A DNA stretch of 64,000 nt from the NCBI GenBank assembly GCA_027704905.1, contig CM051018.1, positions 21,149,642 to 21,213,641 of the forward strand, written 5' to 3'. The DNA comes from Muraenolepis orangiensis. Taxonomy: Eukaryota; Chordata; Actinopteri; Gadiformes; Muraenolepididae. Shown here in pieces: positions 49,186-64,000 of this stretch. The position numbers and the translations under genes are program-made. The number at the start of each line of letters is the position of its first letter. The first letter of the stretch is position 1. The notes below the pieces were generated by a model. The model was not told the origin of the DNA. It did not search any database and saw only the letters and a program-made list of their open reading frames with translations.

Positions 49186-49766
49186 GAACACACGCACACA
49201 CACAGGAACACACGCACACACAGGAACACACGCACACACAGGAACACACGCACACACACAGGAACACACGCACACACACAGGAACACACGCACACACACA
49301 GGAACACACGCACACACACAGGAACACACACACACAGAACACACGCACACACAGGAACACACGCACACACACAGGAACACACGCACACACACAGGAACAC
49401 ACGCACACACAGGAACACACGCACACACACAGGAATACACGCACACACACAGGAATACACGCACACACACAGGAATACACATACACACACAGGAACACAC
49501 GCACACACACAGGAATACACGCACACACACAGGAACACACGCACACACACAGGAACACACGCACACACACAGGAAAACACACGCACACACACAGGAACAC
49601 ACGCACACACACAGGAACACACGCACACACACAGGAACACACACGCACACACACAGGAATACACTACACACACACAGGAATACACGCACACACACAGGAA
49701 TACACGCACACATACAGGAATACACGCACACACACAGGAACACGCACACACACACACACACACACG
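49186..49766 (+). repeat. Minisatellite in the jag1 3' UTR (GGAACACACGCACACACACA units)
   Basis: Roughly 30 tandem copies of an 18-20-nt unit, with variants GGAATACACGC and GGAAAACACACGC, ending in pure CA. Confidence 0.95.
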
Positions 49767-49781
49767 ATTCTGACCACATGA

Positions 49782-49788
49782 CACTGCC
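49782..49788 (+). promoter_or_regulatory. Second candidate miR-34 site (7mer-m8) in the jag1 3' UTR
   Basis: CACTGCC followed by T, about 1.3 kb downstream of the 8mer and just after the minisatellite. Confidence 0.35.
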
Positions 49789-50058
49789 TTGCTCTGCGCG
49801 GGAGGTCTGCGCTTTCTGTGCACAATCCAAATGTTGTTTTCTTTTCTTATTTTTTTTAAAGTCAGGCTCTTAAAAGACAAACATGTTTTATCTCATGCAT
49901 TAACCCAATGAGATCATGGCAACAATTTTGTCCTTTAGTTTTTTTTTTTGTTTTGTTTATTTTGACTCTTGTGTTACGAATTTGAGGAGTATTTGTGTTG
50001 ATCTGGCAATATATTTTTGAAAAAGTCATATTTATTAAATATTTTGTATGAAAAGAGA

Positions 50059-50064
50059 ATTAAA
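50059..50064 (+). terminator. Probable jag1 poly(A) signal ATTAAA
   Basis: ATTAAA within GAGAATTAAAGTGTCTGTTC, with a GT-rich element directly downstream. A second ATTAAA lies at 50034. It is about 2.4 kb past the stop codon. Confidence 0.55.
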
Positions 50065-50851
50065 GTGTCTGTTCTGGAGATCGAGTGAGAGAGTCTGTCT
50101 CCGTTGCTTCTCAGCGCCTAAACGATTGTCACACATGACAGCCAGGGTTTTTCTCAGTTGACGAAGTTGCCGTGGGAACGGCGGCCTCCAGGAAAACATC
50201 ACAGACCCAGAGTGAGCTCTCTGGCCAAATGTGTTTACAGCTAATTGCGTTTGGCGGCAAACAAGCGTCACATTAATCGTCCGACTCCCAGAGACAAGAC
50301 ATTGCGACGAAAATACCCCCAGCTCCTCATGATGTGTTCCCCGAGACAATGACGGCCGTTGTTGTCGAGAGGAAAATAAACTAAATCTCTCTCTGTGCCA
50401 GACAAACCTGAACAAAAACCCTCCTCCCGTCTAAATGTATGGTGGAACCAGGGGGGTCAACGGTATTGGCGTCAACGCAAGGCTTGCTTTAAAGGGATTA
50501 CCGCCCTAATGCGGCAAGATTATCAACACCTTGAAACACGCTAGGAGTTGAAACACCGCTAATCCAGCATCTTGTCTCCTCCATCAGGAGGACGAGAGCT
50601 GGATCAAGGGGGGGACCGGGGGGGGGGGGGGACCTCTGGGGAAGTGACTGCGGATGCTTGGTTCCAGGCTCGGGTTTCACCAGCCAGACGCTACTCAAAA
50701 CACTGGAGACCTCGGTGGCTTATGTAGCACCCGTTAACATATGGGAATTCGCACACCTATGACCTATGACCTATGCAGCATTTTGTTGCTGTAAACAAAT
50801 CACAACCGAACCGGTGTTCCAAAAAGACGCATTAACTTGGATAAAAAAATA

Positions 50852-50857
50852 TTTATT
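50852..50857 (-). terminator. Possible poly(A) signal of the convergent minus-strand gene
   Basis: AATAAA on the minus strand, about 1.3 kb past the minus-strand stop codon at 52165. The area is AT-rich, so chance matches are likely. Confidence 0.3.
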
Positions 50858-52164
50858 CAAAGCCATAAAACAATATTTTCCATTAAAAAAAAATAAAATA
50901 AAAAAAATTATTAAATAAAAACAATCACGTATTGAGAGAAACAGTTCACAAGCCATTTCTATGAGTCATCTTAGTGGAACATCTTAGGTCTCGAATGGAG
51001 GGGAGGACCCTGTGCCAGGGCTAAAGAAGTAGGCCTTTTTTTTTTTGGGCCCCTAGCGGTTCAAAATATAGGACATCCTGTGTGTGTGTCCCTCCATCCT
51101 AGCGTGGCTCCATCTATGAACCGGGCCTATGGAGTCAGGGGCCGTAACCAACGGCTACACCTCCATCACAGTCCAGCCTTCACCACATAGAACCACAGCT
51201 ATTCCTTCACTGCACTGACTTTCTTTGGTGTGTGTATATATATATAGTATATATATATATATATTCTTTCAGGTTTCATGGTCTGCTGCCATTTCAAATG
51301 TTTCTCCTGCTCTCGAAAAACGTAGAAATAGCACACTAATAGATATTAACCACCAAATGTGAAGAAATAAAACCAAAAACGGGTCTTCGACACGATCCCT
51401 TAAAGAAACAAAAGCAAGCGGTTGGGGGGGGGGAATGATGAAGTAAAAAGTGGAAACAGGAATCCATCACACGCACCACGCGTCGGCGAGGAGGAAACTG
51501 GACCGTGTTCAGACCCGGAGGAGCCAGTGCTTTCAGGCTAAGCGTCATGACGCACTGCAGCGGCTCCTGCCTGTCTGCGTAAGCCCCCATCTTTAACACA
51601 AGACCAAATACAAACTCCCAATTAGAGATGGGGTTTTTTCTGTTCACTTTAATTCCGAAGCCCTCCCTGGCCCGCCGCTAGATCTGGGTGGAGACGAAAC
51701 AATCCACCGTTTCAACTGTTTGACTAAAAGCCTAACTCAAGTCACGTATCGATATATCCGCAATATGTAAAGCATTTCATTTGTCTGCTTGTGTACGTCT
51801 GTGTGTGTGTGTGTGTGTGTCTGGTTAAGTGTAGGGGTGGGAATGTTGGGAGGAGGGCAGTCTGTCGTGTGTATGTGTGTGTTTGGTGTTACAACATGTG
51901 ATGTGAATCAGTGTGTCTGTACATGTGTGTGTGTAAGTACAAAGCACACGTGTAACAAAAACGATTTGTAATTATGTGTCAAGTGTGTGTGTGTGTGTGT
52001 GTACATCTAAACTCTTAGGGCATACAGAGCAGATACCATCTAACCTGACACCATGTTTTCTGCAACAACATACCGAGTCAATCACCCAACACTGTAACCG
52101 TAACCGTAATCCTCCCCTCCCCTCCTCCTCCTCTCCCTCCCCCTCCTCTCCCTCTCCTCTCAGC
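50858..52164 (-). other. Probable 3' UTR of the SLX4IP-like gene
   Basis: Mostly unique sequence between the minus-strand stop and a possible poly(A) signal. It contains (TG)n near 51800 and 51985, an (AT)n run near 51240 and a CT-rich tract just past the stop. Assignment rests on position only. Confidence 0.35.
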
Positions 52165-53297
52165 TCAGGGCTTCTTCTTGAGGCGTCGTAATCTGGATGC
52201 TCTGGGCACATTTGGTCTCCCCTCCTTCTCCTGCCCCCCCTCCTCCTCCCTGAGCAGCGTGGGTCTGGAACTAATAGCCGAGCCCGAGGACGCGGGCCTG
52301 ACAGATAGGCCCCTCAGACTTGCGGCCAGCCTGTTTTGGTTTGTCTGCTCCGTGTTATTGCTTGTGAGGGGGAGCCTGGGGGCCCGTTTCCCTGGAGTAA
52401 GCAGCTCCGCTTCCACTGTGGTTTCACAGCGCTCCGAGACCGGGGAAGCCTTAGACGCTGCCTTGGCTTCCACCGGAGGAAGGGGTGACGGTGGTGAAGA
52501 TGGAGGGAGGAGGAGGAGGACGGTCACGATTTGAGGTTTGGGAGGAGCCGTTGACGCCGAGCGGCGGTTGTGGACACACACCTGGAGATCCTCCAGGGCA
52601 CGTTCTCTTGGCCTTGGGCGTGAGGGATTCTCCCGTGACACTGCCGGCTTTGGCCCTTTTGCTTCCATGGGGCTTCTGCTTGGTGGAGACGGCGGCTCTG
52701 CGGGGTCTGGGCTGGTGCTCCTGAGCGGGGACGTTCCTCTTCTTCCTCCTCATCCTCTCCACCACCTGGAAGTCACCTGGGGAGGTGAGGCCGGGCTGCT
52801 GCTGCTTTGGGTTGGAGATCTCTGCTCCTGGTTGTGCAGGACTGGATACATCCTCTCGAGAGACTGACTCAGGCTGGGCAGGCCCCATCAACCCAGAGTT
52901 CTCTCCTACCCTTGGTTGTCCTCCCACCTCCGGGTGCTGTCCAAGGTTCTCTACCATCCCAGGGTTCCCTCCCACCTCAGGGTGCTCTACCACAGCCGGG
53001 TGCTGTCCAGGGCTAGGGTTCTCTACCACCCCAGGGTTCTCTACCACCCCAGACTTCTCTACCACCCCAGGCTTCTCTACCACCCCAGGGTTCCCTCCCA
53101 CCTCATGGTTCTCTACCACCCCAGGGTTCTCTACCACCCCAGGGTTCCCTCCCACCTCATGGTTCTCTACCACCCCAGGGTTCCCTCCCACCCCAGGTCC
53201 CCCCCCCTGGCCTTCAGTGCCGTCTCCCGTGTGAACTGCCCGACACGTTCCCACACCAGGGCCACGGACCCCTCTTCTGACACCAACTTGTCTGGCT
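52165..53297 (-). CDS. slx4ip: Last coding exon of a convergent gene, tentatively SLX4IP, with two frame changes
   Basis: On the minus strand a TTTTTTTTCAG acceptor at 53298-53308 opens an exon beginning PDKLVSEEGSVALVWERVGQ. That frame stops after about 43 codons, but a second frame continues through a six-residue repeat (PGVVEN/HEVGGN) into a basic RMRRKKRNVPAQEH region, and the first frame returns for the C-terminus (SRLRRLKKKP, TGA at 52165). The first change lies at a 9-G run. The second could be a 115-nt intron (donor GTGTGT at 52581, acceptor GGAAG ending at 52467) or an indel. SLX4IP, a partner of the SLX4 nuclease scaffold, lies convergent to JAG1 in human, which is the main ground for the name; sequence resemblance is weak. 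Earlier exons were not found. Confidence 0.45.
52900..53200 (-). repeat. Coding VNTR with 18-nt units (NPGVVE / NHEVGG) in the SLX4IP-like exon
   Basis: About 15 imperfect 18-nt units, all multiples of three, reading NPGVVE, NHEVGG, KPGVVE, HPEVGG and similar on the minus strand. The steady 18-nt period suggests one frame has been kept. Confidence 0.85.
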
Positions 53298-54165
53298 CTG
53301 AAAAAAAACAAACAAATGAGAAAAGCTTGAAAAAGGATATGATGTGAACAGATGCACATGTGTCCACTGGCCGGGGTTGGGGAGTTCTGCATTAGATCAC
53401 CCTTACATCTTTTGAAGTGCGTTCCTCTTTGTTTTCATGGAGCTGTTCAGGGGCTCTTGGGTTACTCCCACTCTGGAAAAATATTCTGAGCGGCTTTGTT
53501 CGCCCAATTCAGCCTAGAGAGGACGAACACAGATTCAGTGTAAACAAAAAATATTATTCCTGGCGTCCGCTAAGAAAGGTTTTGGCGTCACAGTGGACTT
53601 GTGTCATCGTCTTGGCTGCAGGGAGCCCGGAGTTCCAGATTACTGGTAATACAACATAATCTCAGAGAGAGAGAGAGAGAGAAAAATAAGACAATTACAG
53701 AATGACAAAATGCTGCTGGGGACAGGATCCTAACCTCCTTTTAAATTAGACCCCTCTCAATCATACCCAAGTCAACCAAAGTGGTAATTTACTATTTAAA
53801 TTGTCGTTTGCTTGAATTTGTGTCGTGCCTGGGCTAGACCAGCTATGCAGCTATACAGTCTGTACAGCACTGTACTCCGGGGTCCTGCCTGAGCCCAGGG
53901 GATGAACTGAGCGCCGTTCTATGAAGTGAGCCTTGCTGTGACGAATCAAACCGAATCTGAATCTTTACATGTGTAAGGTACAGTGTACAATGTTACAGTG
54001 AAATGGGATCGCCCAGCTCCTAAGATGTGCAAAAAGGGTTTAAAATCACAGAATTGACAGAAATACAAAATAACAGAGAATACACACATGTATATATTTC
54101 CATAGTTGTGGAATATATGAAACTGACACTATAAACAGTACAGTATAAATATAAAGTGAAAAGTG

Positions 54166-54430
54166 GGGCGGCAGTAGCTCAAGCGGTAGTGCGGTCGTCT
54201 GACTACCGGAAGGTCGCTGGTTCGATCTCCCGACTCCTCCTCCTCCTCCTAGCAAAGTGTCGAGGTGTCCTTGAGCAAGACACCCTGATAACCCCTAACT
54301 GCTGCTGACGTGCTGGCTGTCGCCTTGCATGGCTGACTCCGCCGTCGGTGGATTCATGTGTTTATGAATGGGTGAATGTGAGGCATGACTTAAATGCAGT
54401 CCATTTAGCTGAAGTGTGAAGTGTAGTGCA
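54166..54430 (+). mobile_element. tRNA-derived SINE copy downstream of jag1
   Basis: GGCAGTAGCTCAAGCGGTAG (box A) and GGTTCGATCTCCCG (box B), then CTTGAGCAAGACACC and the same CCTTGCATGGCTGACTCCGC body as the copy at 42600. Most complete copy in the window. Confidence 0.8.
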
Positions 54431-54859
54431 GATAGTCCAGTTGTTGTGGAAGGAGGGGGAGGGGGGGGGGGTGGTCGATCGTGTATAGCCGCCATTGACA
54501 GAACTAGAGTGAATTGACATTGACATCTATTTACAAGTCCAGTGGAGGACGCCCCGCATCTGGCCCCGCATCTGACATGGTCCTAGAGCACCACTTCAAA
54601 GCTTCACGGGAGAAGCAACCTTCACCGGGCGGCCCGTGACGGAGGCGTCTAAACCTTGCCTTGCGTGTCTGCAGCGCTCCATGGCCCCAGTAGCTACTGG
54701 CACGCTCAGCTGAAGTCAACGCAATGGAAGAGGACGCAAAGGAAGAATTTAAGGGTGACTCCGTCGTAACATAACGTCGAAAAATGGGGGTAGCCTGGGG
54801 GGGGGGGGGGGGGGTTTAAAGCTAGTATTTACAGGACAGGGCCATAGGTTCAGACGTGT

Positions 54860-55106
54860 GTGTATGTGTTAGTGTGTGTGTGAGTGTAGGTAGGTATGTG
54901 TGTGTGTGTGTGCATGTGTGTGTTAGTGTGTGTGTGTGTGTAGGTATGTGTGTGTGTGTGTGTGTGTAGGTAGGTGTGTGTGTGTGTGTGTGTGTGTGCA
55001 TGTTAGTGTGTGTGTGTGTGTGTGTTAGTGTGTGTGTGTGTAGGTAGGTATGTGTGTTAGTGTGTGTGTGTGTGTGTGTGTGTAGGTATGTGTGTGTGTT
55101 AGTGTG

Positions 55107-55143
<37 letters not shown>

Positions 55144-55150
55144 GTAGGTA
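54860..55150. repeat. (TG)n with GTAGGTAGGTATG and GTTAGTG interruptions
   Basis: About 290 nt of TG-rich sequence with recurring TAGGTAGG and TTAG interruptions. Confidence 0.95.
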
Positions 55151-55451
55151 TGTGCGTCTGTGTTAGCGTGTGTGTATAAACAGTGTCGGTATCCCTGGTC
55201 ACTGTCATGGAAAACACCGTTTTAGGTTAACTTTCCCAGTTAAAAAAGGCTCAAAGTTCAACAGACACACACTTTGAAGTCCCGTTAATATTGGGCCGGC
55301 CACCCTCTGAAGCAGAACAGGGGGAGATTGGATCCCACCAATGTGTGCCTTCAACGGGCCACTAATAAAAGGTTAATCATGTCTCCTTCCCTTGGCTGAA
55401 CCCGAACAAACCGGGGCCTGAACACAGGGAAAAGGCTTGGGCTTGTGTGTC

Positions 55452-55456
<5 letters not shown>

Positions 55457-55521
<65 letters not shown>
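55457..55521. repeat. (TG)n microsatellite
   Basis: About 65 nt of uninterrupted GT. Confidence 0.95.
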
Positions 55522-55524
<3 letters not shown>

Positions 55525-55819
55525 TTTTTCGTAAGGAAAATAAAATGTAAATAAGCAGCTTTTAAAGCTGATTAGGACCATAATGGCCACACTTAATGAG
55601 CATCGGGCTAGCTTGACAAATCGATATAATCCAGCAGCTAAATACTGTGGGAGTCTTTGGTTTGGGTTGTTATGGCGTCTGTGTCGGTACTCCAATGGTA
55701 ACATAGATTATGGTGTTTATCCAGTCCTACTCCATAATCCAAGCACACTGGTTATATAACAAACAACGTCACTGGTCAACTTTGGGATGGTCCAGTCCCT
55801 GTTAGCAGCACGGCCCCAT

Positions 55820-57545
55820 CAAGATTCAAGATTCAAGATCAATTTTCCATATGCAGTCCAATGGAACGCTTACTCCCCATTCCCTTCTGGAGTAGGAATT
55901 TCCTACAATTTAACACTATATACTGCACTATGTACTATACTTAAACTATAACAATATTGTTCACAATAAAGATAACAATAAAGTGACTGATGGATGATAT
56001 ATACATATGTTGAATTGTGCAAAAAGCATTTGCCAGCAGTGCAGCAGCATCATGAATACAGTGCAGTACAGTGCAGTCACTTTAATGAGTCCAGAAAGTC
56101 TAGCAAATGTATGATAGTGTAATGTAATATGGATGATGATGTTATGATAGTGGCAGCACTCCTAGCATTTCTGTAGGCGCACTGCCAGGCGCAAAAACTG
56201 TCCTTGAACCTGGTAGTCTTTGTACGGATGCTGCAGAACCGGCGACCGGACCACAGGGGGGCGAAGAGATGGTGCCCAGGGTGGTTGTGGTCCTTTGTGA
56301 TGGAGATGGCCTTATTCTGACATCTGGTCCTAAAGATCTCCTCAATGTATGGAAGTCCACACCCGATGATTTTTTCCGCCGTCCTCACGTCCTCAGTGGT
56401 GTTGCCGTACCACACAGTGACGCCACTCTACAGAAGGTAGAAGGTCACCAGCCACCGTTTGCCTATGCCACTTCTCCTGAGGCACCACAGGGCATAGAGG
56501 CGCTGGTGTGTCTTCTCCTGAGGCACCACAGGGCATAGAGGCGCTGGTGTGTCTTCTCCTGAGGCACCACAGGGCATAGAGGCGCTGGTGTGTCTTCTCC
56601 TGAGGCACCACAGGGCATAGAGGCGCTGGTGTGTCTTCTCCTGAGGCACCACAGGGCATAGAGGCGCTGGTGTGTCTTCTCCTGAGGCACCACAGGGCAT
56701 AGAGGCGCTGGTGTGTCTTCTCCTGAGGCACCACAGGGCATAGAGGCGCTGGTGTGTCTTCTTCAGCATGACCTCCGTGTTGCGGGTCCATGCCAGGTCG
56801 TCTGAGATCTGCCGTCCCAGGAAACGGAAGCAGCTGACAATTTCCACCGGTGTCCGTCTAGGCTGATGGTTGAGTGGGTACCCCGGTGGCTCCTGAAGTC
56901 CACCATGAGCTCCTTAGTCTTGCTGACATTCAGTGCAAGGTTGTTGTCCTCGAACCATCGCGTCAGCCGGACTACCTCATCTCTGATTATTATAATAATC
57001 TGATTGTTGCTGTGTGAGGTCATGTATGTACAGAGAGTACAGACGGGGACTAAGGCAGCAGCCTTGAGGTGCTCCGCTGTTGAGGACCAAAATTGATGAG
57101 ATGTTGTTACCAACCTTCACCACTTGAGGCCTGCCCATCAGGAAGTCCATCATCAAGTTACAGATGGGGGAGCCCAGACCTAGGTCCAGTTTCAAGACCA
57201 GCTTGGAGGGAACAATGGTGTCGCCACCGAGCTGGCATTCAACACCACAGGGCCGTGTGCAGTGCCAGGGAGATGGCGTCATCTTCAGACCTGTAGGGTC
57301 TGTATGCAAACTGTGAGTGGGTTTAGGGAGCCGGGGATTGAAAGGTTGATGTGTGACATGACCGTTTCTCCAGGCACTTCATGGCTATGGGTGTTAAAGC
57401 CCCTGGATGATCATCATTGAGGCCCGTTACCTTTTTGGGTTTGGCACAATGGTCGTCTCTTTGAAGCGCACTGGGACGACGGACTTGTTAGATACCAGTT
57501 AGACCCATGTGACGCTGATTAGGACAAATAATGTATTCTTTCGGA
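55820..57545 (-). mobile_element. LINE copy C: reverse-transcriptase fragment and 3' end (L2/CR1-like)
   Basis: The minus strand carries decayed RT blocks in order: VVPVRFKETTIVP, the GAPQGCCLSPRLYSLYIHD motif of non-LTR reverse transcriptases, DEVVRLTRWFEDNNLALNVS, KTKELMVDFRSHRG and KKTHQRLYALWCLRR. The FADD catalytic block appears missing around 57000, where an AT-rich indel sits. The frame is broken, so the element is dead. Its 3' tail (55820-56230) defines the family seen in copies A, B and D. Confidence 0.85.
56473..56762 (-). repeat. 41-bp minisatellite grown inside the LINE ORF (7 copies)
   Basis: Seven head-to-tail copies of exactly 41 bp, starting at 56473, 56514, 56555 and onward, virtually identical. 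The unit derives from the KTHQRLYALWCLRR segment of the retrotransposon ORF. As 41 is not a multiple of three, each long frame cycles through all three readings and stays open. Confidence 0.95.
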
Positions 57546-57715
57546 ATACTACTGACATCAGCAAATTTACAAGGAGCCTGAAGGAGAGAATGACCCCCAT
57601 TCAAAGGCCAAGTTGGGTTTCTGTGGCTTGGCAGTTGGTGTGTGAACCCCAAGCCAGTGTATCAACATGAATCGCATAATGGTGGAAGATGAAGCGAAGA
57701 GAGTCAGAGAGTCAG

Positions 57716-57717
57716 AG

Positions 57718-57816
<99 letters not shown>

Positions 57817-57869
57817 AGAGCGGGAGAGAGAGCAGAGAGAGGGAGAGAGGGAGAGAGAGAGAGAGAGAA
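57716..57869. repeat. (GA)n microsatellite
   Basis: About 150 nt of GA with a few GGG interruptions. Confidence 0.95.
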
Positions 57870-57944
57870 TCCGTAACACAGGAAGTGGTCCACAGCCTCT
57901 CCTTTGTGTGTCAGTGGACTCAACGCCCAGAGTGTGGGCTGAAA

Positions 57945-57975
<31 letters not shown>

Positions 57976-58453
57976 TTTCAGAAAGCTGTTGCGGCTGCAC
58001 TCATTAGCATGGTAATGTTTGTGAATATGAATTTCAAAGCTCAACCGACAACAACAAAAAAATAACACTTTTCGCCACTTTTTGTTTCCTGTTCCTGTCT
58101 GCATATCATCAAAACACTAAGATGAGGGGAGGGAGAGAGAGAGGGAGAGAGAGAGAGAAGAGAAGGGAGAGAAGAGAGTGGAGGGAGAACAATGCATCTG
58201 TTTATTTGCCTTCTGCTCCACAACAAAGAGAGAAGACATGGAAAAACGATCCACGGTGTGGTTCTGTGGACTGCACAGCAGGTCACAATGTGGGGAAACT
58301 GAGGTGGCATCAATCACAGGACCCACCCCCCCCCCCCCCCCGGTGGCTGTCTCCATGGCGATTAGGAGGAGGAGGAGGAACCAGAGTCGGCGGTAAACAC
58401 AAACCTCGCACCACCGCCGCCGCCGCCACTTCTCCTTCAGCAACCGCTATTTA

Positions 58454-58698
<245 letters not shown>

Positions 58699-58758
58699 CC
58701 AACCCACCGCCCCCCTACCATAGCCCAGCCCAGGCTAACGCCAGCCAGTCTACTCGCC

Positions 58759-58930
<172 letters not shown>

Positions 58931-59779
58931 GCTGCAAAACAGCTCTCGTGATGCAACACGTAGAGTCGTCTAACCGTGCCCTCCCCAAGCATTTCATACA
59001 ACACACCGGAGCTACGACGGTGAGCACATCTGGAGGTCAAATTAGAAGGGATGGTGCTCGGGTTGAAAGAGCACGGGGCGGAAATATATACGATTTAGGG
59101 TTTTTTACAAGACGCCTTAGATCATCCGAATGTCAAAGCATTACGTTCGTTTCCCACTAATATGACCCGTGCCAGGGCAACATGCGCGACTTCAAACAGA
59201 TAACAGGCGGTTTTGAAAGAGGCGAGGGATTCTCTTACTCCCATCCTAGAGATAAGGTTGGAAAAAAAATGAAAACCGATCTGAAGATCATATCAGTTTA
59301 TCTTGTGTTTTTAATGCGGCTGCTGGGCCTGATAGTAATAGGCCGGCTATGGCCTAATAGACTTTGACAGGCGGTACACAGTTAAGGAAAGGCTCTCGGC
59401 GTTCTCGGTTTTGGCTGTGGACACTTAAATATATACCGTTCAAATCCAGGAGAAGAGGTTAAGTGTAGGCCTATATTGGGATAAGTAGCCCCCACGTCTT
59501 CTCCGATATCCACTAGCACGATGTGTCAGAGTAGCTTGCAGTCATACTGCAGGGGGCACACTGGCAACCAGCCCGGTTAGTTGGTTTACTACATTGGTTT
59601 GGTCTGGCTAGGTCTCAAGCCGCATTCGGACAATAATATTAGAGGGAGGAGGAGGGGGGGGGAAGTGGTCGATTGTGTACAAGTGATTGAGGTGGTTATT
59701 GGTACTGGGGGGAGTAAGCTGGTGGTCTCCTAGGATCAGAACTTCTTATTGTCACTGTACCTCATCTCAATATGGTCAA

Positions 59780-60165
59780 TATGCACCTTTGCTATGATAG
59801 TGCGATGTGAAAAAGAAGCGATCCATAGAGGAGCTACAAGGACAGTTTTTATCCACAGGCCTACTGAACTGCTAGGAGTGCTGCCACTATCATAACATTG
59901 TCATGCATATTACATTACGCTAGCATACTTTTGCTGGACTTTCTGGACTCATTACAGTTACTGAACTGTTCTGCACTGTACTGCACTGTATTCATGACGC
60001 TACTGCACTACTGGCACTTTAAAATGCTTTAAAATGCTTTTTGCACAATTCAACACATGTGCATATCATTCATCAGTCAAAATATTGTTATTTGTATGTT
60101 CATTTTTATTGTGTATAGTATTCTTATAGAATAGAAAAAAATATAATCTGGAATCTTGAAGGAAC
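59780..60165 (+). mobile_element. LINE 3' end, copy D (plus orientation)
   Basis: The reverse complement of the tail family: ATCCACAGGCCTACTGAACT, AGTGCTGCCACTATCATAAC, TTTTGCTGGACTTTCTGGAC and CACTACTGGCACTTTAAAAT. 5'-truncated. Confidence 0.75.
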
Positions 60166-60169
60166 ACAT

Positions 60170-64000
<3,831 letters not shown>

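Larger units (their letters stand above)
47643..50080 (+). other. jag1 3' UTR
   Basis: Follows the stop codon. Contains AU-rich stretches (48535-48590), C-runs near 48640 and 48780, a 20-nt-unit minisatellite (49186-49766), two miR-34 seed matches, and ATTAAA hexamers at 50034 and 50059 followed by GT-rich sequence. No reading frame of note. The 3' border is inferred from the second hexamer. Confidence 0.7.

Noticed and set aside
56393..56847. Three overlapping 90-140-codon minus-strand frames as a possible novel repetitive protein
   Set aside because: They result from a 41-bp tandem repeat inside a decayed LINE ORF; no start context, promoter or independent evidence of coding.

Overview
The window is vertebrate nuclear DNA, almost certainly from a teleost fish. 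It carries a 26-exon gene with GT-AG introns, very dense microsatellites ((CA)n, (CT)n, poly-C/poly-G), tRNA-derived SINEs and several copies of one non-LTR retrotransposon family. The microsatellite density resembles what is known for gadiform fishes such as cod, but that is only a weak inference.

Region by region: 1-12,950 is 5' intergenic sequence with simple repeats, two SINE copies, one LINE 3' end and no supportable gene. 12,950-50,080 is one complete plus-strand Jagged1 gene: a leader with small upstream ORFs, 26 coding exons between 13,321 and 47,642 (1,288 codons by exon summation), and a 3' UTR of about 2.4 kb. Exon sizes and phases match vertebrate JAG1 (for example 52, 61, 131, 120, 114, 47, 174, 151, 165, 117, 28 and 86 nt). 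The protein has a signal peptide, MNNL domain, DSL domain, 16 EGF repeats, a VWC-like cysteine-rich region, one membrane segment and a cytoplasmic tail. 50,800-53,297 holds the last coding exon and probable 3' UTR of a convergent minus-strand gene, tentatively SLX4IP, the convergent neighbour of JAG1 in human; as given it shows two frame changes. 53,300-64,000 is presumed intron or flank of that gene, with a LINE reverse-transcriptase fragment, a SINE and long microsatellites.

The main unusual signal is tandem duplication of splice-donor regions in jag1. After exon 17 the exon tail plus donor is repeated about 36 times over 1.5 kb, with a stop codon before the second donor. After exon 18 the exon tail plus donor is repeated four times plus a fragment, and donors 2 and 3 extend the reading frame openly by 20 and 37 residues. 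Other oddities are an [11 protein letters not shown] repeat in the MNNL domain with apparent loss of two cysteines, a Gly/Ser-rich insert in the cytoplasmic tail, a 20-nt minisatellite and two miR-34 seed matches in the 3' UTR, a coding 6-residue VNTR in the SLX4IP-like exon, and a 41-bp minisatellite grown inside a LINE ORF.

No prokaryotic, viral, CRISPR or rRNA feature was seen. Family assignments rest on recall of protein sequences and splice-site reading, without database searches.
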